A stretch of 64,000 nucleotides of DNA. Origin: Platynereis dumerilii. Lineage: Eukaryota; Annelida; Polychaeta; Phyllodocida; Nereididae. Positions 9,522 to 21,704 of this stretch are shown one piece after another. The first letter of the stretch is position 1. Each line of letters starts with the position of its first letter. The notes beneath the pieces were generated by a model. It was given only the letters and a program-made list of their open reading frames with translations. It did not search any database and was not told the DNA's origin. Location of the stretch: positions 78,561,380 to 78,625,379 of the forward strand of contig JAPTHN010000001.1 of the NCBI GenBank assembly GCA_026936325.1, given 5' to 3'. Both the position numbers and the translations under genes were made by a program.

Positions 9522-12199
9522 ATGCCAAGTAATCTTGCAATCATTTTATTTGTACTACTAAATCCTTTTAAGTAAAGACAATTTGACAAAGAGCAAAAAG
9601 GTCCAGCCCTTGCAGTGAAGACTTTGACAGGCTCTTCCTCTTCAGGTAGAATCCAACCATTGTTATCCTTTGACTGGGTGTTAAGCTGTATGCTCCTGGA
9701 GGTACCACAGACTGGAACACAGTTGTCTGCGAGCTGTAGAGAATCAGTCAGTGCCTCTTGCCTTTCTTCAACTAAGGAACAATCTTCAGGAGACTCATTA
9801 AGTTGGGATTCCATCGACATAGAGAATGTTTGAGTGGCATTGGCAGAGCATGAAGAAAAAGATGTTGTGAGACAAGGATGTGTCCGTGTGGCATTCACAA
9901 AAGAGCAGTCTCTTAATTTTCGGCTGTGAACAACTCTCACCATATTTTGGCTGTAAACGGTATCTTCCTTCAAGGTGGGATGTGTTCCTTGAAGACACAT
10001 GCCCAAATATCCTTGCATCATGCTGAGGTGACCATTAGAGCAAACTTCATGTTTTGGGTGCAAGCCAAAGTAATCGCATCCCAAGAGAAGGTCAACCGTT
10101 GATGAATGGCGCTGTAGCAACTGAGGATCTTTGTCAGGAAATAACCTTCGTACACAATCTTCATCAATTTTGGAGACGGGGCCGGTGATCGCATCCATAC
10201 CAAATGCACACACTTTGACTGTCTTCCCAGTGACAGTCCTCAAAGGCACCTCATACAGCCAAGTGTCATAAGTTCTACTGCTATTTCCCATTGTTGTGAC
10301 CTCTAAAAAGAAACGATCAAGTTTCTTGGCTTTGATCCTATCAGCTGCTTCATGGGTTACATAAGTTGAATCAGAGCCACTGTCGCAGAAGACTGATAAC
10401 TTCTGGTCACTGTTCAATGTCTCCACCTGTTGTATGGCATAGAGCGACACTGACTCGAGAGACCTCACAGTGTTGCTTGTCCTGTTAACCGTGGCCCTCA
10501 GCTCATCCTGAAAATGCAGCTGCTTGCAGAGAAGCGAGTGATGGTTTGTCCTGCCACAATTTTCACAGCTGGAATGCTCTTCACAGCTGTCCCTGCGATG
10601 AGCATCAAAACACCTGAAACAGAGATGAAATTTTCTAAGTGATTTATACTTATCATCCAAAGTGTAGTTCTTAAATTCTACACAATCAGCAAGTTTGTGA
10701 TTATCAGACTGATGAATAGAACAATCAAAAACATGTTTGCTCTTACCTTGGTCAATTGATATGCCATTAGTCATGTTTGATGAAGCTCTCTGTGAATGTT
10801 TCTTTTGGTGCTCCGCCAGCCGAGAGACAGCTGCCCTTTCTCCATCCAGAAAACTCAAGAAGTTTGGAAATGGGCTAAGTTTCTCCGCGGTACTAAGCTG
10901 GTGATAAATTCGAAACCACACCGAGCGAATATTACTGGGGAGTAAATCAGAAATTCTATCAACCTCGCGGACAGTTAACACTTGTTGCTGCCCAAGCTGT
11001 TCTAGCTGAGCGCATGCTTCTTCAACAGTATCAACTAACTGAACAAAACCACGATAGTCATCGTCTCGCAGACTCCCAAGTTTGTTCAACCCCTCTAATG
11101 CAGCCTGGACACTGGCCGTTACATCATCATAGTGATCAGACAACCGCTGCCACATTAGTTCGTATGCATTGGCCTTGGTTACATAGATGTGTTTGACCTT
11201 ATCGAGAGCCGCGTCTCTTAGAGAGTTTTTCAGTTCATGGGCCAAGGCGACTTTGTTCTGATACGCGCTCTCGGCCAGTTCTCTCCAAACCGTTTTGAAC
11301 TCGGGCCAATCTTTCCTGGCTCCAGAAAAGATTGGCAATGACATTTTCCTGAGATGGACATCATTTGAGAAAGTACGAGGAGAAGCCTGAGTCATACTAC
11401 CTTGTGACAAATTGTCACTTACATTTCTTTGGAGGGCACCACTTTTGATTGAGCTTAAATCAAGATTGTCACCAGGGGGCACTGTCTCTGACTTGTCAGA
11501 GGTAGGAGGAGATTGGTCTCCACCAGAACCGCCGGAAGACCTGGACTGTGACTTGATTTCTGTGTCAATTTTACCCTTACCAGGACTCTTTTTAGCATTT
11601 CTAACATATATCAGAGCTTGCCTTTTGCAATCATCAGCTGCATTGATTACATTGTATGCAGCTTTCTCGACTGATTCAATAGATGGTGATTTTACCACTC
11701 CTGAGAGTATACACAGGGTTTCTGTTAATTTTTCAATGAGACATTCCAAGTCTTCACTCAAACATAAGACCTCAACCTCACTAGTATCACCTTTTAGTGT
11801 CTTTTGAAAATTATCCACAGCCTTTCCAAGTCTATCAGTTTGTATTTCAACTTTGGCAGTGTTGATAGACTGCCCAACAACAGAATCGTGAACTCCTCCC
11901 TGGCACTTGGCATCATTGTAGGCTTTGAAAACATCATCATAATACTCAGTCAAACTCATATTATTGACAACGCCAATGTCTTTAAAGTCTTCATTTACAT
12001 TGATTGCCGAAGCAAACTCTTCATGACACACAGAAAAGTCAGTCATACATTTCTCCAATTCAATGATAAAATGTTCAACAATGGGACTACTACATTCACG
12101 AGTTATCACCCCTTGCAGTTTCTTTGAAGCATCAGTTACCGCTCGTTTGTGTTTTGTACGTTCATCCTTCAGTTGTGTGCACTCTTCTAATGTTGCCAT
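9467..12199 (-). CDS. BEL/Pao gag with aspartic protease
   Basis: A 910-codon frame. The N-terminal third is charged and probably coiled (about residues 1-200), followed by a Ser/Gly-rich linker. Next comes the BEL-type gag core (LPIFSGARKDWPEFK and downstream helices, about 290-470), which corresponds to the family domain known as DUF1759. Two cysteine/histidine knuckles follow (CFRCFDAHRRDSC near residue 528, CENCGRTNHHSLLC after it). A retropepsin-like protease has its active site at CDSGSDSTYVT, near residue 604. These would build the particle and cut the polyprotein. As a family member this is an element gene, not a host gene. Confidence 0.88.
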   Translation of the reverse strand: MATLEECTQLKDERTKHKRAVTDASKKLQGVITRECSSPIVEHFIIELEKCMTDFSVCHEEFASAINVNEDFKDIGVVNNMSLTEYYDDVFKAYNDAKCQGGVHDSVVGQSINTAKVEIQTDRLGKAVDNFQKTLKGDTSEVEVLCLSEDLECLIEKLTETLCILSGVVKSPSIESVEKAAYNVINAADDCKRQALIYVRNAKKSPGKGKIDTEIKSQSRSSGGSGGDQSPPTSDKSETVPPGDNLDLSSIKSGALQRNVSDNLSQGSMTQASPRTFSNDVHLRKMSLPIFSGARKDWPEFKTVWRELAESAYQNKVALAHELKNSLRDAALDKVKHIYVTKANAYELMWQRLSDHYDDVTASVQAALEGLNKLGSLRDDDYRGFVQLVDTVEEACAQLEQLGQQQVLTVREVDRISDLLPSNIRSVWFRIYHQLSTAEKLSPFPNFLSFLDGERAAVSRLAEHQKKHSQRASSNMTNGISIDQGKSKHVFDCSIHQSDNHKLADCVEFKNYTLDDKYKSLRKFHLCFRCFDAHRRDSCEEHSSCENCGRTNHHSLLCKQLHFQDELRATVNRTSNTVRSLESVSLYAIQQVETLNSDQKLSVFCDSGSDSTYVTHEAADRIKAKKLDRFFLEVTTMGNSSRTYDTWLYEVPLRTVTGKTVKVCAFGMDAITGPVSKIDEDCVRRLFPDKDPQLLQRHSSTVDLLLGCDYFGLHPKHEVCSNGHLSMMQGYLGMCLQGTHPTLKEDTVYSQNMVRVVHSRKLRDCSFVNATRTHPCLTTSFSSCSANATQTFSMSMESQLNESPEDCSLVEERQEALTDSLQLADNCVPVCGTSRSIQLNTQSKDNNGWILPEEEEPVKVFTARAGPFCSLSNCLYLKGFSSTNKMIARLLGICCSRSFVHFSLFSLHVS

Positions 12200-12307
12200 C
12201 TTGAAGTGTGGTACGGGTGGAAGCGACTCACGGGAGCTGGTTCACTGCACCAAAGTTGTAGATCAAATTCGCAGACATCGAATGGCGAAGCAGCCGTGGA
12301 TTGGAAC

Positions 12308-13228
12308 TGTACTGGTATCGGTTCAAAAGACGACGAAATCTTGGACTAGTTGAAACCATTCTTTATTTAGATGTACAGTGAGACATGGTTCCCTGCATAA
12401 AAATAGACAGAAATTAAGTATAAGATTTAGATCCAAGTATGTGTTAAAGGACAACAAAAAAAAAAAGGTAAAACAATGTGCCTCAGTCACATCAACCTTG
12501 AAGAAGTAAGTAAGTGAGTTGGTGTTTTACGTCTTATCAGCACCAGTTTGGGCTATTTAAGCAATTAATCTTGAAGAAATAATCATTCGTATCAAGTAAG
12601 AATTATAAACAGTAATATCACACAAGGTCATTATTTACAGGCTAATTATGACAACAATCTTTTTTAAACACAACTGACTAGCTGTTTGTCAAATTAATTT
12701 TTTTATATTTTTAGCGACAAATGTCAAATAAATCATTTTTATTAAAAACAATTACCAAATTAAAATAATAAGGCATCTCTAAGATGTAATTACTTACAAT
12801 CACTAAGCCTCATGAAGTCAGGAGAACCAACACCAATAATTTTCAATTTCAAATCAGGTCAGGTGTTCAGACTTCACAGTACAGCATGGCAGATAACCTA
12901 TTACAAATAACAAATGTTTTTTATGCTAAAAAGAGTCATATTCACAGCAACATTAAAGCATTGCATTGTGAATAAGTTTAAAATGGTTTGAAAATATAAT
13001 TAAGGAATTAAAAGTTGTAAGAAGACTTACAATTTTAGACAAAAGTCCCAAGTGAAAATTTTCACCTGCTTCTCTTCAGGCAGTTCAGGTGTGAGTGAGT
13101 GACCTGTCAAATTGTTAGCTCCACCACCTCTGTACAGATGGAGCCACAGTCCCCCTAATTTAGCCCCCTCTGGCTGACAACTTGTACGTTTCAAACTCAG
13201 TTGATCAGGTAAACTGCTAACCAGCACA
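12308..13228 (-). repeat. LTR of the BEL element, right (5' LTR in element sense)
   Basis: 921 bp, from TG at 12308 to CA at 13228, followed by GTATC at 13229-13233. The gag reading frame starts about 110 bp inside the element on the minus strand, as expected downstream of a 5' LTR. No primer-binding site could be assigned with confidence. Confidence 0.93.
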
Positions 13229-13233
13229 GTATC

Positions 13234-15459
13234 ATCCCTAGCTTGCCATTACATATGCACGTAGCTTAACCATAAGACGTCGATCGACTATGGTGCTATG
13301 ACTTAATGCAACAGTGTGCAACATAAAGACAGTACAGCCTTATAAATTAAGTGGCTGGTATGTCTGATACCGTGAACTACAAAAGTAAGTAAATGACATA
13401 TAAGCATCAAGCAATTAAAAGCAATAACTTTAACCGTAATCAAAACACAATTAAAACGCGAATATCATTAATAACATTGACCAAAGCGACAATTAGCAAA
13501 ATGATAAAACAATAGTCCAATATGGAGAAAACAAGAAATCAATAGTGGACTATAGTTTCGTAAAACTTGTTACACACACACTCTAAACATTCCGAATAAA
13601 CTGTAGGCATAAGGCGTACAGAAAATTGAAGCAAAGTGAGAATAGGTGAACAATATGTTTGTAAAATTAAAATATCCGTAAAGTTAAAGTACTCGTGATA
13701 GTACCTGAGGAAAACCTGTAATCGAGGCCTGCATAGAAAATGCAGTAAGCCAAGGAAATATTTGTAAAATTAAAATACTAGAACGTCATTTAAGGTAAGA
13801 TATAATTCGTTGAAACGAGATCAAGTGTGTTACAGAAAATGTTCAGTGCAAGAGTTGACTTTAGATAAATGTTCGTGGACAAGTCGAGACAAAGCTAAGA
13901 AACAACACTTAGTTGCGGTCTACTCTGTAATATATATCACATAGTTCGTGTGGGAGTTCTTGAAATGATCTGGAAACAAGAATTGGGCGTATATGAGAAC
14001 ATCAAAATTGAAAAGTCATTGATATAGGGCACAGCGAGCGATACCAACGCACCGGGCGCGGTATAAAGGAGGGATCAGCGACAGTCAAGTGTTTCTCATG
14101 ATCAGTACATTGTAGCGAAGACTGGCAATCTGAAAAGGTGCCGGACTTCGTTGACCTAACGGACAAGCTGCGGGAGCTCCAGGTCCTATTACCATCCAAC
14201 GGACGAACAATGGGAGCGTTCTTGCTGATCTAACAGATACAGAACAGGATTGTCAATGTGGCTGGTTGCTATTCCAACCATGCACGGCTGTGTCAAGAGG
14301 CGGAGTGAATGGGGGCGGCAGAAGACGACCATTCCACTCTGCAAAACATTGTCTGTTGGACGAACTGAGCACAGACGAGGTGCAGGACGGGGTGCAGGAC
14401 GAGCGACGGGTTGTGCCATGGGCACAACAATCATGGCGAACACAGAGGAGACGTCGGAGCGCCGAAGGACTAGGTTTTCTTGAGTATGCGGAAGACCCGA
14501 TTCATCGTTTGACTGACCCAGGCCAGGGCCAGGAAGACGAGGTTGTCGTCTGTTTGTCACGACCTTTATGTTTTTATGCCGACGATCCCAATGTTGGGTG
14601 GACCCGGGTGGGGGTCATGGAGGTGAAGATGTCGTCATGATGCTCTGTGATCTCAGGAAGTGTTTTTTATGAACAAAGTTCGTTTACGAACACAACCTTG
14701 TGAACCAGACACAATCCATATTACTGTCTGGTAAGGTAACTGGTGTCAGGGGCAATCCAGATTAGCCACCTGAGTAAGTGAGTTACCTGGAGGAAAAAAG
14801 GTTCGCCGAAAGATGCATGCCAAAGCGAGCTGGGACAGTCCAGATTAGTCACCAACTATAAAGACATGACGATGCACTTTCAATTTGCAAATGTTCTTGG
14901 ATATCAGCGTAATAAACAGAGGCAATCCATATTAGCCATCTGCTGGTCATGAAACGTCAGTTAAGCAGAAACTATATCATCCATATCATCGGGAAATATG
15001 ATGGGAATTGCGAATGGTGACATGCGCGACGAAGACTGCACAATGTCAAGCCAGACATAAGAGTTCAAGCAAAGTGCTGCAACTATCTGCGTGCCTTTTT
15101 ACGACAGAAATGGAGTGAAACGGAATGTTTACACTAGTGGTCGCCCAATATGGTGCCCTCTTCATGGTGGAATGACATGGTAGTCAATGGAAGATCATGG
15201 GATGATCGCAGGTCCAGACCAATCGTGTGATGCTCGCACGGCCTGTTGAGGCATGGTGCCCAATGAAGTGCCCTCAGATGTTCTGCGTGTAGCCCGTGAC
15301 AAGATGCCCATGACATTGGAAGTCATAAGGAGCGCACATGAACTGTAAAGACTTTCTCAGATCAAGGAATTAGAGAACATATGCATCGAATGTGTCTCTG
15401 ATCATAGGTGCCCACAACAAATCTTGCACTGATGTTTGACGACCAGCCGGACCAACAAC
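13234..15459. other. Non-coding stretch between two LTR elements; part of an older sequence
   Basis: This lies between the BEL target duplication and the GCAT duplication of the next LTR element. By nesting it should be continuous with 28538 onward. It is CpG-containing and holds a loosely repeated motif of the type GCAATCCATATTAGCCA (about 14707, 14749, 14832 and 14922). A TATA-like GGTATAAAGGAG lies at about 14061. Two overlapping antiparallel ORFs (14189-14560 - and 14266-14640 +) have no recognisable domains and I do not call them genes. It may be the 3' non-coding part of the long gypsy-like element. Confidence 0.45.
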
Positions 15460-15463
15460 GCAT

Positions 15464-16408
15464 TGTGAGCTCCAGGTGTCTACTGGTTGACAGAGACAAT
15501 CATAGATTAATAGTCACAATTGATAGACTAATTAATCAGTCCTCAATTAAAACAGCTTCCCAAATGTGTACTCGTATCACTGCAATTGAGGGAGCTCAGC
15601 TAGCCAAGGGAATGGCTATCACAATTCTAATAATTCCAGACCAGTTATACTGGGATTTCAAGATGCTAGTTTGTATATGGTAATAATTACAAACAAGATA
15701 GTTACGGTTCACAGATAGACTAAAAGAATAGATGATTTATTGAAGGTGACAGAAGGTTATATAGTAATATGAACAAACAGGTAATTGGTGGATGGCAATA
15801 GCCAATAGGAAGACAGTATTAAGACAATGGGACAGTGCCCTTATGCATTGTATAAACAGTATGTGGGTTCAGTGATTCTGGACTCAAGGTTTCATAACCA
15901 GAAAGGTGCTAATTGTTAAAGTGCAATTAACTTCCCTTAGATAATTGTTATAGTCTTTTATCCCCCCAATTTATCTTAATTCCCAATAGAAAGAATGCTG
16001 GATCACAGAGAATTGTCAGATGCCTTGGTTGGCAAGGCCTTTGTGTTGGGGCTTAAAGATAGCCCCAGCATGATAAATGGTACAACAATATAGAGGATTA
16101 AAATTAGGGCCCTTTGTGTAACTTGCTGTCACAAAGGGCAAGCCATGTGTGAATGGACTTTAATTATATGGTCTCTTAAATGTGGACAATTCTCTGGACT
16201 GGCAAACTTGTATAATGCATTAAATGCATGAAAATTAATCTTGGCCAAAATGTACCAACTTACATGTAGCAAAGAATTATTACCCAACTTTTGGATCCAA
16301 GCCTCACTGATCAAGGTAAATACATAGAAATGCTGTAGGGAAGCTCTAACAAATAGATCTAAGGAATATACCTAATATAATACACATAATTGCATGTCTG
16401 ATTTTACA
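15464..16408 (-). repeat. 945 bp LTR, left (3' LTR in the inferred sense)
   Basis: TG at 15464 to CA at 16408. It matches 27589-28533 over its whole length with about six differences. The 91-codon ORF at 15408-15683 (+) is an accident of this repeat and recurs in the other LTR. Confidence 0.88.
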
Positions 16409-18108
16409 TTGGTTATACCCTGCCCCAGCTGTGTGATACTTGTTAGCACAAAGCTTTGGGTTCTACCAAAATTTATCAAAATTAAGTAAAAGATGCAATT
16501 AATTAACTAAACAATGCTTGCTCTCCCAAGGATTAAAGGCCGGTGTGTTACAAAAGACTCACACAAACATACCAAGTATACGACATTGGCCTTTAACCAG
16601 CAAAATTTAAACACAGTGATTAAATAACAATTTATAACTGATAAAAGACTCTAAATCCTACTTTACACAAGCAGAGTTAGCGAACAATAGGCTTCAGTTA
16701 CACAATGATAGGGCTTTAAAGCCATTATCAGTAATTCCAATTAACACCCTAGTTGGTGGACAATGGATGGTAATCTACCGTAATCTATAATACGATATGT
16801 GTATACAATGAAATGACATAATATTAAACTTCAATGGCATGACAATCCGTGATGCCAAACAATACATAATGCATATTGGCAGCACGGCTTAATTTGTTAC
16901 ATGATTTAATCTAAGTAATACTAAACACATATTTGAGCTTCCCTTTGAACAGCGTGAACCATAAAAAAAATTATTTTGATGTTTTATGCACACACAGTGA
17001 GACATAGACATGACATAACATAAACGGTAAATGACAAACATAAATGACAGATAACACGCACTGGTACATAGACTTACAGATAACATATAAACATCAAACA
17101 TATAAACACAGATAATGACACATATTAACACATGATGGCGTTGCTAGTTTGGTCTTTTAGATACCAGACCGCCATCCTACCAATTAAAGGAAATATGATG
17201 ACTATAACGTAGGTTTAAGGTGACTAAGCTTAGGACGTCTACGTTAATCTATTCCCTAAAATTGTAATGATAACTAGTTACTATGTGTAGCGCCGGGGAC
17301 TAAATTGGGGATCAAGTTTCTCAGCCTACAACTTGGGACTTCCCAATTAACCTGGCGCTCACAAATGAAAATTTCTAATTATCTAATTTACTTAGGGGGT
17401 GACTAAACTTGGGCTTGAAGCTCCGACCCAGCTGAATGGCTCCAAGTTGACCTTCCTAAGATTTACTAAAGGATAATTGAAATGGTAGCAATAAATGTGT
17501 AATGAGCAGGCTTTGTGCCCTCGACCTAGGCTAAGCCCCTTTAAATATATGTGTCATTTAATGTTAAATGAGAAAAAAAAATGAAACTCATCTATTTGGA
17601 GAAAATTATAAAAACTCCTAGATTCTCATGCACAAGTTGACTGAGGAACTTGCTTGAGCATGTAAAATTCTAATTAGTAACTGCAGTCTATAAAAACCTA
17701 TTGTAGGAAAATTTGACTGTTAAAAACCTACCAGGAAAATTAGACTGATGACTATTTTGACATGACATAAGTAGAAACATAGGCTGCGCGGCAGCATACC
17801 CTCGGCTAATCAGTGGGTATTCTGGAGGCAGTAAAATCAGGAGGCGCGGGCTTTTAGGGGGCAAGGTCCCTAAAAACTTGAAATTGATGTCCGTTTCCAC
17901 CAGGTCACAGCAAGTGCCATATTGAAAATCTGTAAAAATTTAAGGGAGAATCAAGGCCAAAATTTGTTTTGGCAATTTGTTGAATTTCCATCACCACAAT
18001 GTTTTTCATGAGTTTCCCTGACTTTCCGTAACTGCAGAGCAGACACTTAAATGCAGTTCAAAAAAATTTAAGCAATACTTGATTTGTAAACAAAGACAGG
18101 GTTTTGAA
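16409..18108. other. Interior of the 13 kb LTR element, no gene seen
   Basis: AT-rich sequence with no recognisable coding content on either strand; ORFs are under 85 codons. It starts inside the left LTR with TTGGTTATACCCTG. A tRNA-like fragment around 17145-17195 was considered and not called. Confidence 0.55.
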
Positions 18109-18314
18109 GGGTGAAGGTTGGTCTAGTGGTAGCGTGCTGGACTGCCAATCGTTAGGTCCAGAGTTCGAATCCAGCTCTTGCCGGGTCACCTGGGCCTATG
18201 TTGGTTGGCTGTTTCAATCATCCTTTGCCTCATTGCTGTGTCCTCTTCCTGTCCTAATTAATTAGCCTACCAAGTGCATAAATACAGGATGTAAAGTCCC
18301 AAACATCCATCCAT
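18109..18314 (+). mobile_element. tRNA-derived SINE, copy 1
   Basis: A pol III A box (GGTCTAGTGGTAGCGTGC, from about 18120) and B box (AGTTCGAATCC, about 18162) are followed by a body shared with the copies at 55593 and 59989: 'GGCTGTTTCAATCATCCTT', 'CTCATTGCTGTGTCC', 'GTGCATAAATACAGGA'. The tail is CATCCATCCATC. It is inserted in the interior of the 13 kb LTR element. Confidence 0.88.
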
Positions 18315-19118
18315 CTTAAGAAATACTGTTCTTTTATTGCATGCAGAAGTTCAATTTTATTAATTTTAAAATTAGAATTTACTGAATATGACTGAAATTT
18401 GTCTACAACCATTCTATGAAATCTACAGATCTAATAGTAATATACAAATACTGTATGTTATTAATGCAATATTAAAATCCAGTTGCACAAGGAAATTAAT
18501 TATTTGATCAGTCAGTCAAACAATTATTTAAGCAATCACTCAATCAGCAGATCAGTCAATCAAACCACCCTGGTTTTATACCAGGTTGCCACCCTTTAAC
18601 TTCGGATAAAAACGAGAAATTTGGTTGAATCTGTGATAAGTGATAACACATGGAAAGACCATTTTAATTAAAAAAAAATCTGTTAAAGTCAGTTTAAGGA
18701 TTCCATTAACACATCAATAAATGCAATTGATGTCAGGGAAAATATGTCTGGTGAAGCAGGAACAATCACGGAAAAACACAGAGAATTTGCTCCAAAGCTT
18801 ACTGTGCACTAAATTATATAATTTTAGCCATCTTTATTTAGTTTCATTTCAAATATTAGCTCCAATAGGCCTACATGTAAACTAGAAGAATAATTCTAAT
18901 AAAGCAGCTTCCAATCAAACGCTGGAACAACCTTGCTGACCACATTTACAAATAGATAATACAAACAACCAGGGCCAGACGACAGTCAGATTATAGGTCC
19001 GAATTTATAACAATAAAAATGACCAAAAGCTCCGTAAAGTGGCACATTCAGTCCCATTTGCTGAATTTAGGTGTTTTTGACACTAAGACAATGTCTGAAT
19101 CTCTTGGATGACATGTTG

Positions 19119-19169
<51 letters not shown>

Positions 19170-20950
19170 CATCTATGTATGCATCTATCAATCTATCTAT
19201 CTATATATATCTATCTATCTATCTACATGTGTCTATCTATCTATCTATCTATCTATCTAACTATCTATCGATCCATCTATCCATCTATCCATCCATCTAT
19301 CTAGTCTATCTAGTCTTAGCTATTCTTATCATAAATTACAAATATGGAATATGGGTCTAAAAACAAATTATAGATAAGATGTCTCCAACCAAAACCATTG
19401 TAAATAGTAACACTAAAACTAGGTTTATGCCAGTATATATATATATATCTTTTAAGACTAAGCAAGTTGCTAGTTAATACAAAGGTTAAATGCTGGTCAA
19501 TAGCTGTAAATAAAAACAAAACAAAAGAAACATGTCCCAACTCTGTGTACAGCCTGTATGGGCTACAAAAAGTCATATCTCAGCTTCTAGTTGGCCTAAA
19601 TCTTTTATTCAAATTGGAAATTTCTTTATTTGTTCAATATAAAACTACAAAGTTGGTGTCAATGCAGTTTGGATATATTTCTAAGAAAAAAGAAAATTTG
19701 TTAAAAAGTTAAGGGTGCTGTGCACTGCTTTGGTGCTCCTTTGTTCCTAGCTTTGGTCACTGGACAGGATTAGTGACACAATGTTACATAACATGAATGG
19801 CTGGAGGGGAGGGGTACAATGAAGCACAGACATAGTGTCTCTAGGCCCATTCAACAAAAACTGGACCCCTTCCAATGATGACACTTTTACCCCCTAAACA
19901 ATTAAAATGCTAAAAATACAATTGGAGTGAGTTTTAAAATGAATTAAAAGACAGATTTATCCAATAATGTTTTAAAATGTAAAATTATACGCTGAAATTT
20001 TCAGAAATGGGGTTTGCATGCCAAGTAATTTTCTTCAATAACCCTCTATATATACATAGTGCTCTTATTGCCAGTCTTTCTTATATGTTTTTCATTAAAG
20101 ACCAAAATAAAAGTAAGCTGACAGTACTTCATATGTTAAAATGTACATAACTGATGTTAGATTTAAACCATTAAGTTAGAATTGAGAGTTTAAGATTTCT
20201 TGTCAAAGGATTAGCAGGGAAGACAATTACACTGTGACATAACATTACATAATCAAGACTTCTCCAGTGCTTCATTCAACAAAAGCCAATCTGTCTGATT
20301 CATTTACATTTAAGTTTCATGCAAACAACTAAATAAAAGGGGCTGACATTTATTCATCTTCTAAAATTTACATCACTGAGTTTAGCTATAAACCATAAAG
20401 ATATAATAATTTGGAGTTAAAGATTTAGTGTCAACATTTTAAAATATTAACACACAAATGCATGTTTTTGAATATACTTAATTAATGCTTTGAAAGTCCA
20501 CATAATTATATATAAAATTTATATATTTCTTATTGATAATATTTCATGAGGCGAGAGCAGAAAAAGTCAAATTTAGACATTATTGACCTGGGCCAATATT
20601 TACTGATATATGATTATCTGAAAATCCTTAATATTTATCTAATTTTGTTAATATTGACCTCTGCTGCGAATAAAAATTTTCATATTGTTCAAAATCAGCA
20701 TGATGATGATGTGAAACATGTCAGGTTTATTTTGACAAAAAAATGTCAATGACTGGTATGACATCAGAAGGAAATGGAGAGTAAATAGACATTTTAATGA
20801 TTTTTTGCATTTTTTCAATCATACATTTCAATGGAAGAAATTGCGACAACTCATGCAATGGCTGTGAGTATTAGTCAATAGTGTGTCTAACTACAATAAG
20901 ACCTAAAGTTAACTAACTTACCCATTACCGTTTGGCTTTTCATGCAGAAA
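18315..20950. other. AT-rich non-coding stretch
   Basis: No gene seen. It contains the CTAT microsatellite (19121-19312) and otherwise unique-looking AT-rich DNA. ORFs at 19071-19712 and 20546-20752 are low-complexity or lack recognisable features. Confidence 0.55.
19121..19312. repeat. CTAT microsatellite
   Basis: Nearly perfect (CTAT)n from 19121, becoming imperfect with CCAT variants toward 19312. The overlapping plus-strand ORFs read only Ser-Ile-Tyr-Leu repeats. Confidence 0.95.
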
Positions 20951-20954
20951 TGTT

Positions 20955-21590
20955 GGAAAATTGGGATTTTTTCGAATTTTTGGGTTTTTATAAAAATTCA
21001 TAGGACCAACATTCCAAATGATTAGAGATGTTTAAAGAAGCATAATTTAGACACCTAATTGGAAAATTTCATAGATTTAACTTCAAAATTAACTGAATCA
21101 TACAAGTTTAAAATAATAGTATTTTTTCATATTTTTGGTAAATTGTCGTCTGTTCAACTTTCTCAGAGCATTTAGACCCACAAAAAACACATCTTGGGTA
21201 TTTAATACATACAATATGCAAATTTCAGTGTCAAAAGTACTGCTGTTTTTTAGTTCTGTCCCAGAAACAAAAAAAAACTATTTTTCACATTTTTCAATGA
21301 TTGTGTGAAAAATATTAATGTCACGGGGATTAGACCTATGAAAGGCTCAACTGGGATAAAAGATACCATATTTACCCAAAAATGATGAATATGCATGCCA
21401 TAGTTTTGGCTTGACACCCAATACACAAAAAAATATTTTTTCACATTTTTCAATAATTGTGAAAAAAGTATTAATCTCATGTGGATTTAACCCCTAAAAG
21501 GCACAACTAGGATAAAAGATACAATAATGTCCCAAAAATAAAAAGTATACATTCAATAGTTTTGGCATTACTCCCAATACACAAGTGGGA
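20955..21590. repeat. Degenerate tandem repeat, about 157 bp unit
   Basis: Two clear units at about 21270-21426 and 21427-21582 share 'TTTTTCACATTTTTCAAT', 'AGGATAAAAGATAC', 'ATAGTTTTGGC' and 'CCCAATACAC' in order. One or two weaker units lie upstream (about 20955-21265). The minus-strand ORF 21250-21480 is an accident of the repeat. Confidence 0.65.
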
Positions 21591-21597
21591 CGCCCGT

Positions 21598-21655
21598 TAT
21601 CCGGACGCCCGCCCGTCCGCCCGCCCGCCCGCCCGCCCGCCCGCCGGACGGACAA
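21598..21655. repeat. CCCG-type array
   Basis: A run of CCCG/CCGT repeats, bounded by GGACGCCCG on the left and CCGGACGGAC on the right. It resembles in composition the much larger CCGT array at 50.1-51.2 kb and stands out in AT-rich surroundings. Confidence 0.85.
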
Positions 21656-21682
21656 ATTTTCCCAAAGTAACTACAATACCCG

Positions 21683-21704
21683 TCGGCAATGTATACATTG
21701 CCGA
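21683..21704. other. 22 bp perfect palindrome
   Basis: A perfect palindrome centred on GTATAC, with arms TCGGCAATGTA, about 30 bp from the CCCG array. The outer bases CCC and GGG partly extend the pairing. It may be a cruciform-forming site or the end of a small element. Confidence 0.85.

Larger units (their letters stand above)
8182..13228 (-). mobile_element. BEL/Pao LTR retrotransposon, young, incomplete
   Basis: A 5.05 kb element reading on the minus strand. Two 921 bp LTRs begin TGTACTGG and end CCAGCACA on the plus strand. The flanking 5 bp GTATC occurs at 8177-8181 and 13229-13233, a proper target-site duplication of the length usual for BEL/Pao. The LTRs differ at about one base, so the insertion is very recent. 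Parts recognised are a gag with zinc knuckles, an aspartic protease and the tail region that follows integrase in this family. It is much shorter than whole members of the family and looks broken. It sits inside the older sequence joining 8181 to 13234. Confidence 0.93.

Noticed and set aside
9467-12199. Reading the 910-codon frame as a host gene
   Set aside because: It has BEL-type gag, knuckles and retropepsin and lies between two near-identical LTRs with a target duplication.
14061-14072. TATA-like GGTATAAAGGAG as a promoter
   Set aside because: No supported gene lies downstream; a single match of this length is expected by chance.
14189-14640. Overlapping antiparallel ORFs of 123-124 codons
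   Set aside because: Both strands are open over the same GC-rich stretch, neither has a recognisable domain, and the strand choice cannot be supported.
17145-17195. tRNA-like fragment on the minus strand (TTGGTAGGATGGCGGTC)
   Set aside because: No matching B box or cloverleaf could be found.
19071-19360. Ser-Ile-Tyr-Leu repeat ORFs
   Set aside because: By-products of the CTAT microsatellite.
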